Of a stretch of DNA of 64,000 bases, positions 1 to 9,525 are shown one piece after another; the first letter of the stretch is position 1, and the number at the start of each line of letters is the position of its first letter. This DNA is from CAVVVS01 sp963751355 (GTDB lineage Bacteria; Bacteroidota; Ignavibacteria; Ignavibacteriales; Ignavibacteriaceae). Both the position numbers and the translations under genes were made by a program. The stretch spans positions 1-64,000 of the forward strand of contig CAVVVS010000131.1 of NCBI GenBank assembly GCA_963751355.1. Direction: 5' to 3'. The notes under the pieces were generated by a model. That model saw nothing but the letters and a program-made list of their open reading frames with translations, did no database searches and had not been told where the DNA came from.

Positions 1-1313
1 GCAAAACCTTCTTTTTCGTCCCTGAATTTAACCGGAATGTCAGGGAGTTCATTTTCATGCGGAACTTTCCAGGGTTCGGACCCATTAGCAAGATAACCAT
101 CCGTTAAAAGAATAACAGGGGTCATAAATTTTACGGCTATTCTCGCAGCTTCAATTGCCATATAAAAACAATCACTTGGTGTCGATGCAGCAAGAACTAC
201 AACCGGAGATTCTCCGTTCCGTCCGTAAATCGCTTGAAGCAGATCCGCTTGTTCGGTTTTTGTAGGTAATCCGGTACTCGGACCACCTCGCTGAACGTCA
301 ACGATTACTATTGGGAGCTCAGTCATAACCGCAAGTCCGATAGCTTCGGTCTTTAATGCCAGTCCCGGGCCGCTTGTTGTAGTTAACGCTAAATTACCGG
401 CAAAGGCAGCTCCTATTGCCGAGGTGATTCCAGCAATTTCATCTTCCGCTTGAAATGTTTTAACTCCAAAATTTTTATAAGTACTTAAGTATTGTAAAAT
501 TTCCGAAGCAGGAGTAATAGGATACGATCCAAGGAACAAGGGCAATTTGCTTTTTACCGACGCAGCTAAAAATCCGAGCGCCGTTGCTTCATTCCCGGAA
601 ATACTCCTATAAATTCCTTTCGGAAGTTTTGCAGCTTCAACAGAATACCTAGTAGTAAATATTTCTGTCATTTCACCAAAATTATAGCCTGCTTTTAAAG
701 CCTTTTGGTTAGACTCTACAAATTCAGGTTTATTTTTAAACTTATTTTTAATCCATTTTTCCGTGGGTTCTAACGGTCTGCTATATAACCAATACATTAT
801 TCCCAATGCAAAAAAGTTTTTACATCTTGCAACATCTTTTGGTGATAAAGCAGAACCTTCCAGGGCTTTTGAAGTAAGTGAACTAATAGGAACCTGGAAT
901 ACTTGAAATCCTTTCAAATCGCCGTTCTCCAGGGGGTTATGATCATACTTTGCTAGATTTAAATTTTTGTTATCAAATGCATCGGTATTTACAATTATTG
1001 TTGCACCTGCTTTTAGTTCCGGCAAGTTCTTTTTTAATGCAGCTGGGTTCATTGCCACAAGTACGTCAGGGCTATCGCCAGGAGTATGCACATCCATATT
1101 GGCAAAATGTAATTGAAATCCGCTTACACCATATACTGTTCCTGAAGGAGCGCGGATTTCTGCCGGATAATCCGGTAAAGTACTCAAATCATTTCCCACT
1201 ATAGCCGTAGTATCACTAAACTGGCTTCCTGTTAACTGCATCCCATCCCCCGAATCTCCCGCAAAACGAACTGTCACTTCATCAACACTCTGAACTTCTT
1301 TTTCTTTTAACAT
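1..1313 (-). CDS. korA: 2-oxoacid:ferredoxin oxidoreductase alpha subunit (KorA-like, gamma-alpha fusion), 3' end cut by window
   Basis: The reading frame opens at ATG 1313 and stays open to the window edge, so about 437 codons of the N-terminal part are visible. The first ~190 residues form a gamma-subunit-like domain (VRFAGDSGDGMQLTG near the start), followed by an alpha (pyrimidine-binding) domain with GSYPITPASEIL, FQAEDEIAGITSAIGAAFAG and TTTSGPGLALKTEA. Those motifs are typical of 2-oxoglutarate:ferredoxin oxidoreductase alpha chains, which with a ThDP-binding beta chain interconvert 2-oxoglutarate and succinyl-CoA using ferredoxin. The beta subunit would be expected downstream, beyond base 1, and is not seen. 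Substrate choice among 2-oxoacids cannot be fixed from this fragment. Confidence 0.9.
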   Translation of the reverse strand, partial: MLKEKEVQSVDEVTVRFAGDSGDGMQLTGSQFSDTTAIVGNDLSTLPDYPAEIRAPSGTVYGVSGFQLHFANMDVHTPGDSPDVLVAMNPAALKKNLPELKAGATIIVNTDAFDNKNLNLAKYDHNPLENGDLKGFQVFQVPISSLTSKALEGSALSPKDVARCKNFFALGIMYWLYSRPLEPTEKWIKNKFKNKPEFVESNQKALKAGYNFGEMTEIFTTRYSVEAAKLPKGIYRSISGNEATALGFLAASVKSKLPLFLGSYPITPASEILQYLSTYKNFGVKTFQAEDEIAGITSAIGAAFAGNLALTTTSGPGLALKTEAIGLAVMTELPIVIVDVQRGGPSTGLPTKTEQADLLQAIYGRNGESPVVVLAASTPSDCFYMAIEAARIAVKFMTPVILLTDGYLANGSEPWKVPHENELPDIPVKFRDEKEGF

Positions 1314-1816
1314 TTTTACTACTCGAATATTTTATTGAAATACGTTAAATCATTATGTAAGTTTCCATAAACCGTGCCATGTAATAATTCTTTTAATTGA
1401 TGCTTATAATTTCGCCCTCAAATAACTATTTTGGGAAGATTTAGCGATTTGATATTCAGGTTATAAAAAAATCTATTTTTATAATTCTCATATTTGAAAA
1501 GAAAAATTATATTATTTAAGAAAGTGAGGCTGGTTGTTTAAAAGCTTTATATTTAAGGTAAATTCAACGGAAAAGACATAAAAAAAAGACCAACTAATAG
1601 AGCTAGAGCTTCCGCAAATAATTATTTTACTATTTTTTCATTTCCAATCGAAAGGAGAAAATTCACAATTCTATTAGGATTGTATCACAGGCTCACTAGG
1701 CTCATCCGATGACTCCTTCGAAATGACAAATTAGCTATTTTGCAAAATCTCTAATGTTTTAAGCTGGTCTATACTTTTTTTTAAAACAAAAAAATAATTA
1801 TTTTTTTTGCGATTAA
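1314..1816. other. Gene-free stretch between korA and dsbD
   Basis: No credible ORF or RNA gene is visible in this 503-base gap. It must hold the korA promoter (korA reads leftward from 1313) and the end of the dsbD transcript. Its right half contains one copy of an inverted-repeat element (1608-1756, listed separately). A GAGGCTGGTTGTTT-like sequence near 1526 resembles the ends of the element at 27764-27869. Confidence 0.6.
1608..1756 (+). repeat. MITE-like intergenic repeat, copy 1
   Basis: This copy aligns along its full length with 26630-26782 (same strand) and with the reverse complement of 49931-50072. Shared blocks in order are a CTTCCGCAAA-type left end, TCATTTC, AATTCACAATTCT, a CGATGACTCCTTCGAAATGACA core (split here: CGATGACTCC then TTCGAAATGACA) and TATTTTGCAAAATCT at the right end. 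TCATTTC and GAAATGA are inverted with respect to each other, as are the outer GCAAA-containing ends, so the element could fold into one long imperfect hairpin. It has no coding capacity. Divergence among copies suggests old insertions. Confidence 0.8.
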
Positions 1817-3607
1817 TTAATCTACTTGGGATAATATCTTATAAAATTCATGCGGATCAACATATCCGGTTATTCTTTTTGCTTCTTTTCCATCTGAATT
1901 CAATATTAAAACCGTGGGAACACCTACAATATTATATTTATCGCGTAATTCTTCAACTTGTGGAGAGAGTGATTTTGTCATGTCTGCTTTCAACGCAGAA
2001 AATTTTTTCGATACTGAGATGACTTTTGGATCAGAAAATGTTTTTGCATCGAGTTCTTTACATGGAATGCACCAGTCAGCGTAAAAATCAATAATTACAG
2101 CCTTATTATTTTTAACTCCTGCTTGAAGCAAATTTTCTGAGTACGGATGCCAATCAATAGATTTTTTTTGTGACGGAATTAAAAAATAAACTGCTACAAC
2201 CATTACTACGATAGAGAACGCAATCTTAAAAATACGGAATCCTTTTATATTATTAGCCATTTTATCAAAGATTATCAGGTAAAGAGCTGCCAGGATCATA
2301 AATATGGGTAGAACATAACCGGAAAATGATTTTGGTAAAATGGGAGCCAGGAAGTACAAAGCCATACCTAGTAAAATGAAACCGAAAATATGTTTGACAG
2401 CTTCCATCCATGCACCGGACTTAGGAAGATTTTTAATTTTCCCAGAAAAAATTGCAAGAAACAAATATGGCAATCCTAAACCTAATGCAAGGACAAAGAA
2501 AATCAAAAATCCGTAATAAGGATCTCCTTTAGCCGCAACATATGTTACCAGCCCAAGTACAAACGGACCGATACATGGCGCCGCAACAATTCCCATCGTG
2601 AGTCCCATAAAAAATGCTCCGTAATAACCGCTTTTAGCACCTCCGGCTTTTGCAACCCAAGAATCCGGAAGTTTAAATTCATAAACACCGAACATGCTCA
2701 AAGACAAAACCACTAAAACAAGCACTACAAAAATAATCACATAAGTGTTCTGAAGAAGAGAACCGAAAACCGCACCGCTTAGTGCGGTAACTACTCCGAT
2801 GACAGAATAAGTTAAAGCGAGTCCGACAACAAATAATAACCCCATCATGAATAATTTACTGGTCTTTCCTTCACTCTGCCCGCCGAAGAATCCTACCGTT
2901 ATGGGTATTAATGGATAGACACAAGGGGTCAGATTCAATGCCAGCCCGCCGAGGAAAATAAATAATAACCCAATAAATAATCCGCTGTGTTCTAGTGTGG
3001 ATGTTATTGTACCGGAAGTGGTACTAGTTGTCGCGGCTGTATTTGTGTAGGTTAGATTTAAATTCGTGAAAATATTTTGGTTAATCTGATTAACAACTGC
3101 TTTTTTAGTCCCGACTTCTACAAATAAAGTATCTTGAACGGAAGTCGGAGGTAAGCAAGTGATATTATTGCATGATTGATATTCTAGCTTCACTAGAAGA
3201 GCGTATTTTCCGGGAGAGATATCGGATGGTACTTTAACTAACGCTCCGATCACAAAATCACCTTCCCAGACCGATAATGGTTTTTCAGAAAAACTTAATT
3301 TAATATTCTTTGCTTGAGGATAGACAACTTTGTCTAACTTAAACCCGGAAATTGTATCAATTGTTAATTTGCTGGGAATTAAAAACTCATCTTTTGGTTT
3401 ACTCGAATTTATGTGCCAGCTTTCTGCGACACTTCCTTTTACAGCTAATTTAAATTCGCTGCCTGGTATGACTTTATCAAAAGACTGAAATGATTTTATT
3501 TTTACAATATCTTTATTTCCCCCGAACTGTGCAGGTATAGCTTGCTGACCGAAAATAATGAATGTAGTGATTAATAATATTTGTGAATAAATTTTAACCA
3601 ATTTCAT
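1817..3607 (-). CDS. dsbD: DsbD-type thiol:disulfide interchange protein with C-terminal thioredoxin domain
   Basis: The 596-residue protein moves reducing equivalents from cytoplasmic thioredoxin across the inner membrane to periplasmic thiol proteins. A signal peptide (1-27) is followed by an immunoglobulin-like periplasmic domain with the cysteine pair SCNNITC near 145-150. Next come eight or so membrane segments carrying NLTPCVYPLIP and AAPCIGPF, the two transmembrane redox cysteines. A C-terminal thioredoxin domain ends the protein, with DWCIPCKE (cysteines at 513 and 516) and a cis-proline in GVPT. All three cysteine pairs expected of DsbD are present, so it should be functional. It stands alone, 55 bases downstream of nothing obvious and transcribed with nadE upstream. 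Confidence 0.93.
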   Translation of the reverse strand: MKLVKIYSQILLITTFIIFGQQAIPAQFGGNKDIVKIKSFQSFDKVIPGSEFKLAVKGSVAESWHINSSKPKDEFLIPSKLTIDTISGFKLDKVVYPQAKNIKLSFSEKPLSVWEGDFVIGALVKVPSDISPGKYALLVKLEYQSCNNITCLPPTSVQDTLFVEVGTKKAVVNQINQNIFTNLNLTYTNTAATTSTTSGTITSTLEHSGLFIGLLFIFLGGLALNLTPCVYPLIPITVGFFGGQSEGKTSKLFMMGLLFVVGLALTYSVIGVVTALSGAVFGSLLQNTYVIIFVVLVLVVLSLSMFGVYEFKLPDSWVAKAGGAKSGYYGAFFMGLTMGIVAAPCIGPFVLGLVTYVAAKGDPYYGFLIFFVLALGLGLPYLFLAIFSGKIKNLPKSGAWMEAVKHIFGFILLGMALYFLAPILPKSFSGYVLPIFMILAALYLIIFDKMANNIKGFRIFKIAFSIVVMVVAVYFLIPSQKKSIDWHPYSENLLQAGVKNNKAVIIDFYADWCIPCKELDAKTFSDPKVISVSKKFSALKADMTKSLSPQVEELRDKYNIVGVPTVLILNSDGKEAKRITGYVDPHEFYKILSQVD

Positions 3608-3662
3608 TGCAGTATTATCTTTCTGTTTTATTCTGAAAATCTTTTTAACGATTTAATAATTT

Positions 3663-5300
3663 TTATTTTCTCCAGCCCTGCACAATAGGATATCTTCTGC
3701 CGTATCCGAAAGCCTTTGTAGAAACTCTGAGTGCGGGAGCAGCTTGATTTCTTTTGAATTCATTAATATCAACTAACCTCAATACTTCTTTAACTGTTCC
3801 TTCATCACCGGTTATTTTAGCTATTTCATGAATCTCCTTGTTCTCTTCAAGATACATTTTTAATATTCTATCCAAAACAGGGTATTGCGGAAGTGTATCC
3901 TCATCTTTCTGATCGTGCTTTAATTCTGCGGACGGAGCTTTTTCAATAATTTCTTGCGGAATAATTTCACTGTTACGATTGATATAATTCGCTATTCGAT
4001 AGACATCAGTTTTATAAACATCCGCAATAACGGCGAGTCCGCCGCACATGTCTCCGTAAAGAGTAGCATAACCGACAGCCATTTCAGATTTATTTCCTGT
4101 TGTCAATAATAAATAATTAAATTTGTTTGAAATTGCCATTAAATACAAACCCCGAACTCGTGCTTGTATATTTTCTTCAGTAATATTTGCCGGTCTTTTA
4201 TTGAATAACGGTTTTAATAATTCATTCACGTTATTAACAACCGGTTGAATTGAAATTTCATTGGATAAGATGCCGAGATTATCAATTAGTTTCCGGGAAT
4301 CTTTTATACTTCCTTCGGTAGAAAATTCCGAAGGCATCAAGACGACATGCACATTATCTTTTCCCAAGGCTTTTACTGCTAGATAAGCTACTAGTGCAGA
4401 ATCTATTCCACCGCTAAGCCCGACTAGTACTTTTTGAAATCCCAGTTTCGAACAGTATTCCTTTAAACCGAAAATCAGCGAATTATGTACTTCTTCTTCG
4501 AATGAACTTTCCGTAGATGTTACCGGAGAATATTCCTTTTTAGTATCGAAGATTAAATAATCCTCAGTAAAAGCTTTACCTAACTTAACTAGGCTACCCT
4601 TATTATCAAGGCACATACTTGCACCGTCAAAAATTAATTCTGTTTGCGCGCCTACACAACACACATAAGCAAGCGGGATGTTTTCACCTCTAGTAAGAAC
4701 CGAGAGCATTTCTTTTCGATCTTCCCTCTTACCGTATGCGTAAGGACTAGCAGAGATATTCAATAATAATGTGGCACCCTTTTCAATAATATCTTTTACC
4801 GGATCCCGGCTGTATCTGCGGCGGTACCAGTAGTCGGCATCGTTCCAAATATCTTCACAAATTGATATACCAAGTTTTTCTCCTTTGAATTCATGAACAA
4901 AAACATCTTTCGCAGGATCAAAATATCGCATCTCATCAAAAACATCGTAATTGGGTATTAGGGATTTGTGCTGAACAAACTTGATTTCTTTTCCGTAACA
5001 CAATATAGCCGAGTTATGAATGTCTGTCCCAATGTGATTATTATCTTCTGTAATTGCGCCGAATAATAATCCAGTTTTGCCGGTAATAGAAGCTATCTCT
5101 AAAGATGCTTTTTTTACAGCATCCCTGAATTCTTTTTTTTCTACGAGATCCAAAGGGGGATAACCTACAAGTGATAATTCGGGAAATATGACTAAATCTG
5201 CTCCGTCTTTTTCTCCTCTTTTGTATCCATCAATGATTTTTTGCTTATTATTTTGAATATCCCCTATTATGGTATTTATCTGGCAAAGTGCAATTTTCAT
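3663..5300 (-). CDS. nadE: Glutamine-dependent NAD+ synthetase
   Basis: This 545-residue enzyme performs the last step of NAD biosynthesis, amidating nicotinate adenine dinucleotide with ATP, using ammonia released from glutamine. The N-terminal nitrilase-like glutaminase domain (about 1-260) has its catalytic triad: E41 in FPELSLVGYPP, K112 in QHKSLIPN and C148 in SICEDIW. The C-terminal synthetase domain (about 270-545) has the ATP-pyrophosphatase P-loop SGGIDS at 296-301 and LLTTGNKSE. The length matches the two-domain bacterial form. It is transcribed toward dsbD with a 55-base gap, so the two may share a transcript, though no functional link is evident. Confidence 0.95.
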   Translation of the reverse strand: MKIALCQINTIIGDIQNNKQKIIDGYKRGEKDGADLVIFPELSLVGYPPLDLVEKKEFRDAVKKASLEIASITGKTGLLFGAITEDNNHIGTDIHNSAILCYGKEIKFVQHKSLIPNYDVFDEMRYFDPAKDVFVHEFKGEKLGISICEDIWNDADYWYRRRYSRDPVKDIIEKGATLLLNISASPYAYGKREDRKEMLSVLTRGENIPLAYVCCVGAQTELIFDGASMCLDNKGSLVKLGKAFTEDYLIFDTKKEYSPVTSTESSFEEEVHNSLIFGLKEYCSKLGFQKVLVGLSGGIDSALVAYLAVKALGKDNVHVVLMPSEFSTEGSIKDSRKLIDNLGILSNEISIQPVVNNVNELLKPLFNKRPANITEENIQARVRGLYLMAISNKFNYLLLTTGNKSEMAVGYATLYGDMCGGLAVIADVYKTDVYRIANYINRNSEIIPQEIIEKAPSAELKHDQKDEDTLPQYPVLDRILKMYLEENKEIHEIAKITGDEGTVKEVLRLVDINEFKRNQAAPALRVSTKAFGYGRRYPIVQGWRK

Positions 5301-5585
5301 AATTTATCAAGAATTTTAATGTTAAATTTATAAAAGTAGTTTTGCTTATACAATCTAAATATATTTTTCCTTATTGATATGATTTGCTCCATTTACAATT
5401 ACATCAAAATTCACAACAATTGATTATTAAGAATATAGCAATTCAGAAAGTGAATGAAGAAAGATAAATTCAATAAATTGACTAATACAAAATCTTACTT
5501 CGAAATAATCCAAATTCAAAATTATAAACTTTTAAGCAAATTTGTTAAATTTTAATAAAGATAATAAATAATTTCATTTTGCTGC

Positions 5586-5590
5586 AGGAG
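5586..5590 (+). promoter_or_regulatory. Ribosome binding site AGGAG that decides a TTG start
   Basis: AGGAG lies six bases before TTG 5597. The longest open frame begins at an earlier TTG (5579) that has no ribosome binding site and would place AGGAG inside the coding region, so 5597 is the better start. Initiation here also gives a cleaner signal peptide. Confidence 0.6.
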
Positions 5591-5596
5591 CTTATC

Positions 5597-8560
5597 TTGA
5601 TCAAATATTTTCTTCTTTTGCCTATGTTATTCGTTGGAATGCAATTGAAGCACCCGATTAAAAAAAATAATTTGGTAAATAAAATTAAAATAACTGTAAA
5701 AGATACTAACAGGCAATTTTCCTTTACAAATAAGAAATTCGGTCAATATTACGGATTAACTAATGCTTACTTCAATGACGGGTGGCAAGGATGGACATTG
5801 AAAGAGCAGCGAATTTTCAATGATTATAAAATATTAATTAACGGCACTCCCCTTCCCCGTAATAAAGCTGTCACAACTGTTTATCCTTATATTCTAAAAC
5901 GCGATTATCCAAACATTAATGAAAGTTTATTTTTCGCTGATAGTATTAATTTACTAGTCGTTAAATTAACCGGCATTAAAAGAAAATATGTTACGGTACA
6001 GCTTCCGGGTTTAACTAGAAATAACAATTATTTGTTAGCAAATAACATACTTAGGTATGATATCGACAACCAAATAAAAAATAATTCACTTTTCATTTCC
6101 TCGAATTCTAATGTCACCGATCCGAAATTTCATAATAATATTTTTCAATTTTCACTTACCGGTTCGGATACGGTTAAAATAGCATTTTACGTAAACAATA
6201 ATTCCGATGGATTAAAAAAAATATTGGATAACACCAGTGAGTTAGTCCAAGAAAAGGAGTCACGAATTGAGAATGTGCTGGAAAGAAGTTTTGTAAAAAC
6301 GAACGATAAAAATTTTGATAAAGCTTTATTATGGACAAAAGCTTCAATTGATGCGCTTATAACTACGCAGCAAACTAAAGGAATATTTGCGGGACTTCCG
6401 TGGTTTAACAATTACTGGGGGCGTGATACTTTTATTTCATTGCCGGGCGCTACTTTTTTAACCGGGGATTATCAGGATGCAAAAGAAATTCTTCTTGATT
6501 TTGCAAAGCATCAGGAAAAAGATTCAACCAGTCCTTATTACGGAAGAATACCGAACAGAATAACACTGAAAGAGACTATTTATAATACAACCGATGGTAC
6601 TCCGTGGTTTATTATCCAGGCATATAACTATTATAAATACTCGAACGATTTCGAATTCTTATCAAAAATTTACCCGGCTGTTAAACTTGCACTGAAAGGT
6701 GCCCTTAAAAATTATGTTGACAAAAAAGGATTTTTAACCCATCGTGATGCAGAGACATGGATGGATGCGGTTGGTCCAAATGGTCCGTGGTCTCCACGCG
6801 GAAACCGTGCTGATGATATTCAAGCACTCTGGGATAGACAGTTGAAAGCAAGTGCTGCGATAGGAAAATTGATGAAGGATCAAAAGTTTGTACAAGGATG
6901 TGAAATTTTAGAAAACAAAGTGAAAAATAATTTTCAAAAATTTTATCTAAATTCTCAAAAGAATATAGTATTTGATAGATTAAAAACTAATGGTACGCCT
7001 GATTCTACGATTCGACCCAATTTGTTTTTTGATTTAAACGATAAGGATTTAATACCTTCGCCTGAAACAAGGTTTAAAATATTGGCCCGGGCTTTGAAAA
7101 ACCTTGTTTATCCTTACGGTGTTCTTTCACTATCACAGAATAACGAGAATTTTCATCCGTACCATCATTACGAACCATATTATGTTCAGGATGCTGCTTA
7201 TCATAACGGCATAATCTGGGTGTGGAATTATGGACCGGTAATTAAAACACTTACATCTTTTGGTTTGCAAGATTCAGCATGGGAATTAACCAGCGCATTA
7301 ACTCAACAAATTTTAGATAGAGGAGCAGTTGGCACTTTATGCGAAGTTACTGATGCTTTGCCCCGTCCCGGGGAAAAAGAAGTTAGATTGAGCGGTGCAT
7401 ACAGCCAGGCTTGGAGCATTGCCGAATATATACAAAACTTCTATCAAGATTATTTGGGTGTTGAAGTAAATGCGCCCCAAAATCAGATAACTTTATCTCC
7501 GCATCTGCCGGACGGATTAAAAAAAATTGAATTTAAACAAAAAGTCGGGAATGATCTGCTTACAATAGATTATAATTACGGCAGCGAATATTTATATATC
7601 AAAGTTGAAGGTAATAGAATATTCAAAAAAATGGAAATATTATTTTCCATTGAAAATAAAGACAAAATCAAATTTAATCTTTCCGCGTATCTTAATAATA
7701 AGGATATTCTATCATTGAGAGTCCCCGCTTATTCTTCCGACTTATCACAAATAATACTTAAAATAAATAATGATCATTTATCAAAACAAGTGAGTATATC
7801 CCGTCCGAACAAGGAAATTAGTGACCTAGAAAAGCAAATTCACTTTGCAGTTCCGGTTTTAAACAAAAATTTGAAAGCATTGAAAGGTCCCGGGTATTTA
7901 CTCTTAAAAAACAGCAATATAAAAATGCATAATCCCAAGGCTAAAATTTTGTTCAATGTTGATGATAAAATTAATGATGAGCAATATGAATACCCTACTA
8001 ATCCTAACTTTGTTCGAGGAATATTAGATTTAAAGAACTTCACTTTATCCGAAGATACAAATAATTATTACTTTAAACTCACATACAGAAATCTCCATAA
8101 TCCCGGATGGCATCTTCAGTACGGGTATCAACTGACATTCACGTCAATTTGTATTAGAAATGATTCGAATACAAATACATCACTTGATGTTGGTGTAAAC
8201 TCAAAATATTTGCTCGCCAAGAACAGGGCATTTAACAGGAAGATCGACATTGGTGGTGGTTTTGACATCAAGGATGCTTCCGGGAAAACAATTGCGGCTT
8301 ACTTGCCGGCAGATTCCGATGTGAAAAATCCACTGGGAAATGTTGATAAAAAAATGATTTATTTTTCGATTCCTAAAAAATTACTCGGCAGTATTACAAA
8401 AAATTCGGTGATATCCATTTTAGTTGGTGCGCAGGATGATCACGGAGGTGCCGGTATAGGCGAATTCAGAGAAGTTAATGCAAAAGCAAGTGAATGGCAT
8501 GGCGGCGGTAAAATGAATCCTGATGTAAACAACATATATGATTTTTTATTCATTAACTGA
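5597..8560 (+). CDS. Secreted amylo-alpha-1,6-glucosidase / glycogen-debranching-like hydrolase with glucodextranase-type C-terminal module
   Basis: The protein has 987 residues from the TTG start preferred here. It begins with a short hydrophobic export signal (IKYFLLLPMLFVGM). An (alpha/alpha)6 glucosidase domain of the GDE_C / amylo-alpha-1,6-glucosidase family follows, with WGRDTFISLPG (near 275), TWMDA (near 387, general acid region), RADDIQALWD and GTLCEVTDA followed by GAYSQAWSIAEY (near 578-600). The last ~240 residues resemble the C-terminal beta-sandwich of bacterial glucodextranases (YPTNPNF, GWHLQYG, GGAGIGEFREV). It probably trims alpha-glucans outside the cytoplasm. A secreted esterase gene follows after 15 bases. 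Fold and class are well supported; the exact glycosidic linkage is not. Confidence 0.82.
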   Translation: MIKYFLLLPMLFVGMQLKHPIKKNNLVNKIKITVKDTNRQFSFTNKKFGQYYGLTNAYFNDGWQGWTLKEQRIFNDYKILINGTPLPRNKAVTTVYPYILKRDYPNINESLFFADSINLLVVKLTGIKRKYVTVQLPGLTRNNNYLLANNILRYDIDNQIKNNSLFISSNSNVTDPKFHNNIFQFSLTGSDTVKIAFYVNNNSDGLKKILDNTSELVQEKESRIENVLERSFVKTNDKNFDKALLWTKASIDALITTQQTKGIFAGLPWFNNYWGRDTFISLPGATFLTGDYQDAKEILLDFAKHQEKDSTSPYYGRIPNRITLKETIYNTTDGTPWFIIQAYNYYKYSNDFEFLSKIYPAVKLALKGALKNYVDKKGFLTHRDAETWMDAVGPNGPWSPRGNRADDIQALWDRQLKASAAIGKLMKDQKFVQGCEILENKVKNNFQKFYLNSQKNIVFDRLKTNGTPDSTIRPNLFFDLNDKDLIPSPETRFKILARALKNLVYPYGVLSLSQNNENFHPYHHYEPYYVQDAAYHNGIIWVWNYGPVIKTLTSFGLQDSAWELTSALTQQILDRGAVGTLCEVTDALPRPGEKEVRLSGAYSQAWSIAEYIQNFYQDYLGVEVNAPQNQITLSPHLPDGLKKIEFKQKVGNDLLTIDYNYGSEYLYIKVEGNRIFKKMEILFSIENKDKIKFNLSAYLNNKDILSLRVPAYSSDLSQIILKINNDHLSKQVSISRPNKEISDLEKQIHFAVPVLNKNLKALKGPGYLLLKNSNIKMHNPKAKILFNVDDKINDEQYEYPTNPNFVRGILDLKNFTLSEDTNNYYFKLTYRNLHNPGWHLQYGYQLTFTSICIRNDSNTNTSLDVGVNSKYLLAKNRAFNRKIDIGGGFDIKDASGKTIAAYLPADSDVKNPLGNVDKKMIYFSIPKKLLGSITKNSVISILVGAQDDHGGAGIGEFREVNAKASEWHGGGKMNPDVNNIYDFLFIN

Positions 8561-8575
8561 CTACGAGGTTATTAA

Positions 8576-9382
8576 ATGAGAAAGTTAATTTTGTTACTTA
8601 TTTTTTTGTTCAGCATTTTAGTTTATTCACAAGATACTCTGTTAATAAACGCAAGTTATATTCCGCATACAGATACTACTCTTGTTTATTACCCGGCACA
8701 ATATAATTCAGCTAATCGATATCCTCTTCTATTTATGCTGCACGGATATGGAGGTAATTATTCGCAATGGTCGAGAGATGCAAATTTACAGCATTACGCC
8801 AATGCGGATAGTTTTATAATTGTATGCCCGGATGGTTTTTATGATTCATGGTATGTCAACAGTCCGGTCAATCCTAAAAGTCAGTGGGAAACATTTTTCT
8901 TCAAAAATTTAGTACCTGAAATTTTTCATAAGTTCAACATCGATACGACCAACATATTTATAACCGGATTAAGTATGGGTGGACACGGTGCAATGTATCT
9001 GTTCTTAAAATATCCTAAATTCTTTAAAAGTGCGGGCAGTACAAGCGGTATTTTGGATTTGACTCCTTTCCCGGATAATTGGGGGATTTCAAAAATCCTC
9101 GGTAAAATGAATTCACATCCCGAAGAATGGGAAAATCATTCCGATATCTATTTATTAAAGAATATAAAAGGAACTGGAAGACCAATAATTGTGGATTGCG
9201 GTCTTGAGGGTTTTGCATTTAACGTAAATAAAAGATTTGTCGATTCATGCAAAGTATATAATGTAAAAGTTACATTTTTAACAAGTCATGGTAAACACTC
9301 CCACAGTTATTGGAAAAAATCTATTCCCAAACATTTTGAGTTTTTTCATAATTTATTAAAAATTAAAACGATTAAGCGTTAA
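8576..9382 (+). CDS. Secreted esterase of the esterase D / feruloyl-esterase-like family
   Basis: The 268-residue alpha/beta hydrolase has an N-terminal signal peptide (1-18, ending LVYSQ). The nucleophile elbow GLSMGG is near residue 126, an oxyanion region HGYGG is near 60, an acidic residue lies in VDCGLEGF, and a histidine lies in GKHSHSYW near the C terminus. This arrangement fits the PF00756-type esterases, which include enzymes acting on acylated carbohydrates. It lies 15 bases after the debranching-like gene and on the same strand, so the pair probably forms an operon for extracellular carbohydrate use. The natural ester substrate cannot be read from the sequence. Confidence 0.82.
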   Translation: MRKLILLLIFLFSILVYSQDTLLINASYIPHTDTTLVYYPAQYNSANRYPLLFMLHGYGGNYSQWSRDANLQHYANADSFIIVCPDGFYDSWYVNSPVNPKSQWETFFFKNLVPEIFHKFNIDTTNIFITGLSMGGHGAMYLFLKYPKFFKSAGSTSGILDLTPFPDNWGISKILGKMNSHPEEWENHSDIYLLKNIKGTGRPIIVDCGLEGFAFNVNKRFVDSCKVYNVKVTFLTSHGKHSHSYWKKSIPKHFEFFHNLLKIKTIKR

Positions 9383-9525
9383 ATTATGTATTGAATGTTC
9401 CGCTGCTTTAACATAAGACCCGTTATTATGAATATTTTACCGATAATAATATTTTTCTTAATTCAATATTATTTTTGTTTATTATTATCTTAGGATAAAA
9501 TAATAAACTTAATCCGGAGTTTAAC

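Noticed and set aside
950..1204. Plus-strand ORF of 84 codons near the window start
   Set aside because: It lies opposite the strongly conserved KorA-like reading frame on the minus strand and has no recognisable product.
1380..1450. TTCGCCCTC...GGGAAGA-type sequence that looked like a repeat end
   Set aside because: I found no second convincing copy in the window, so I do not list it.
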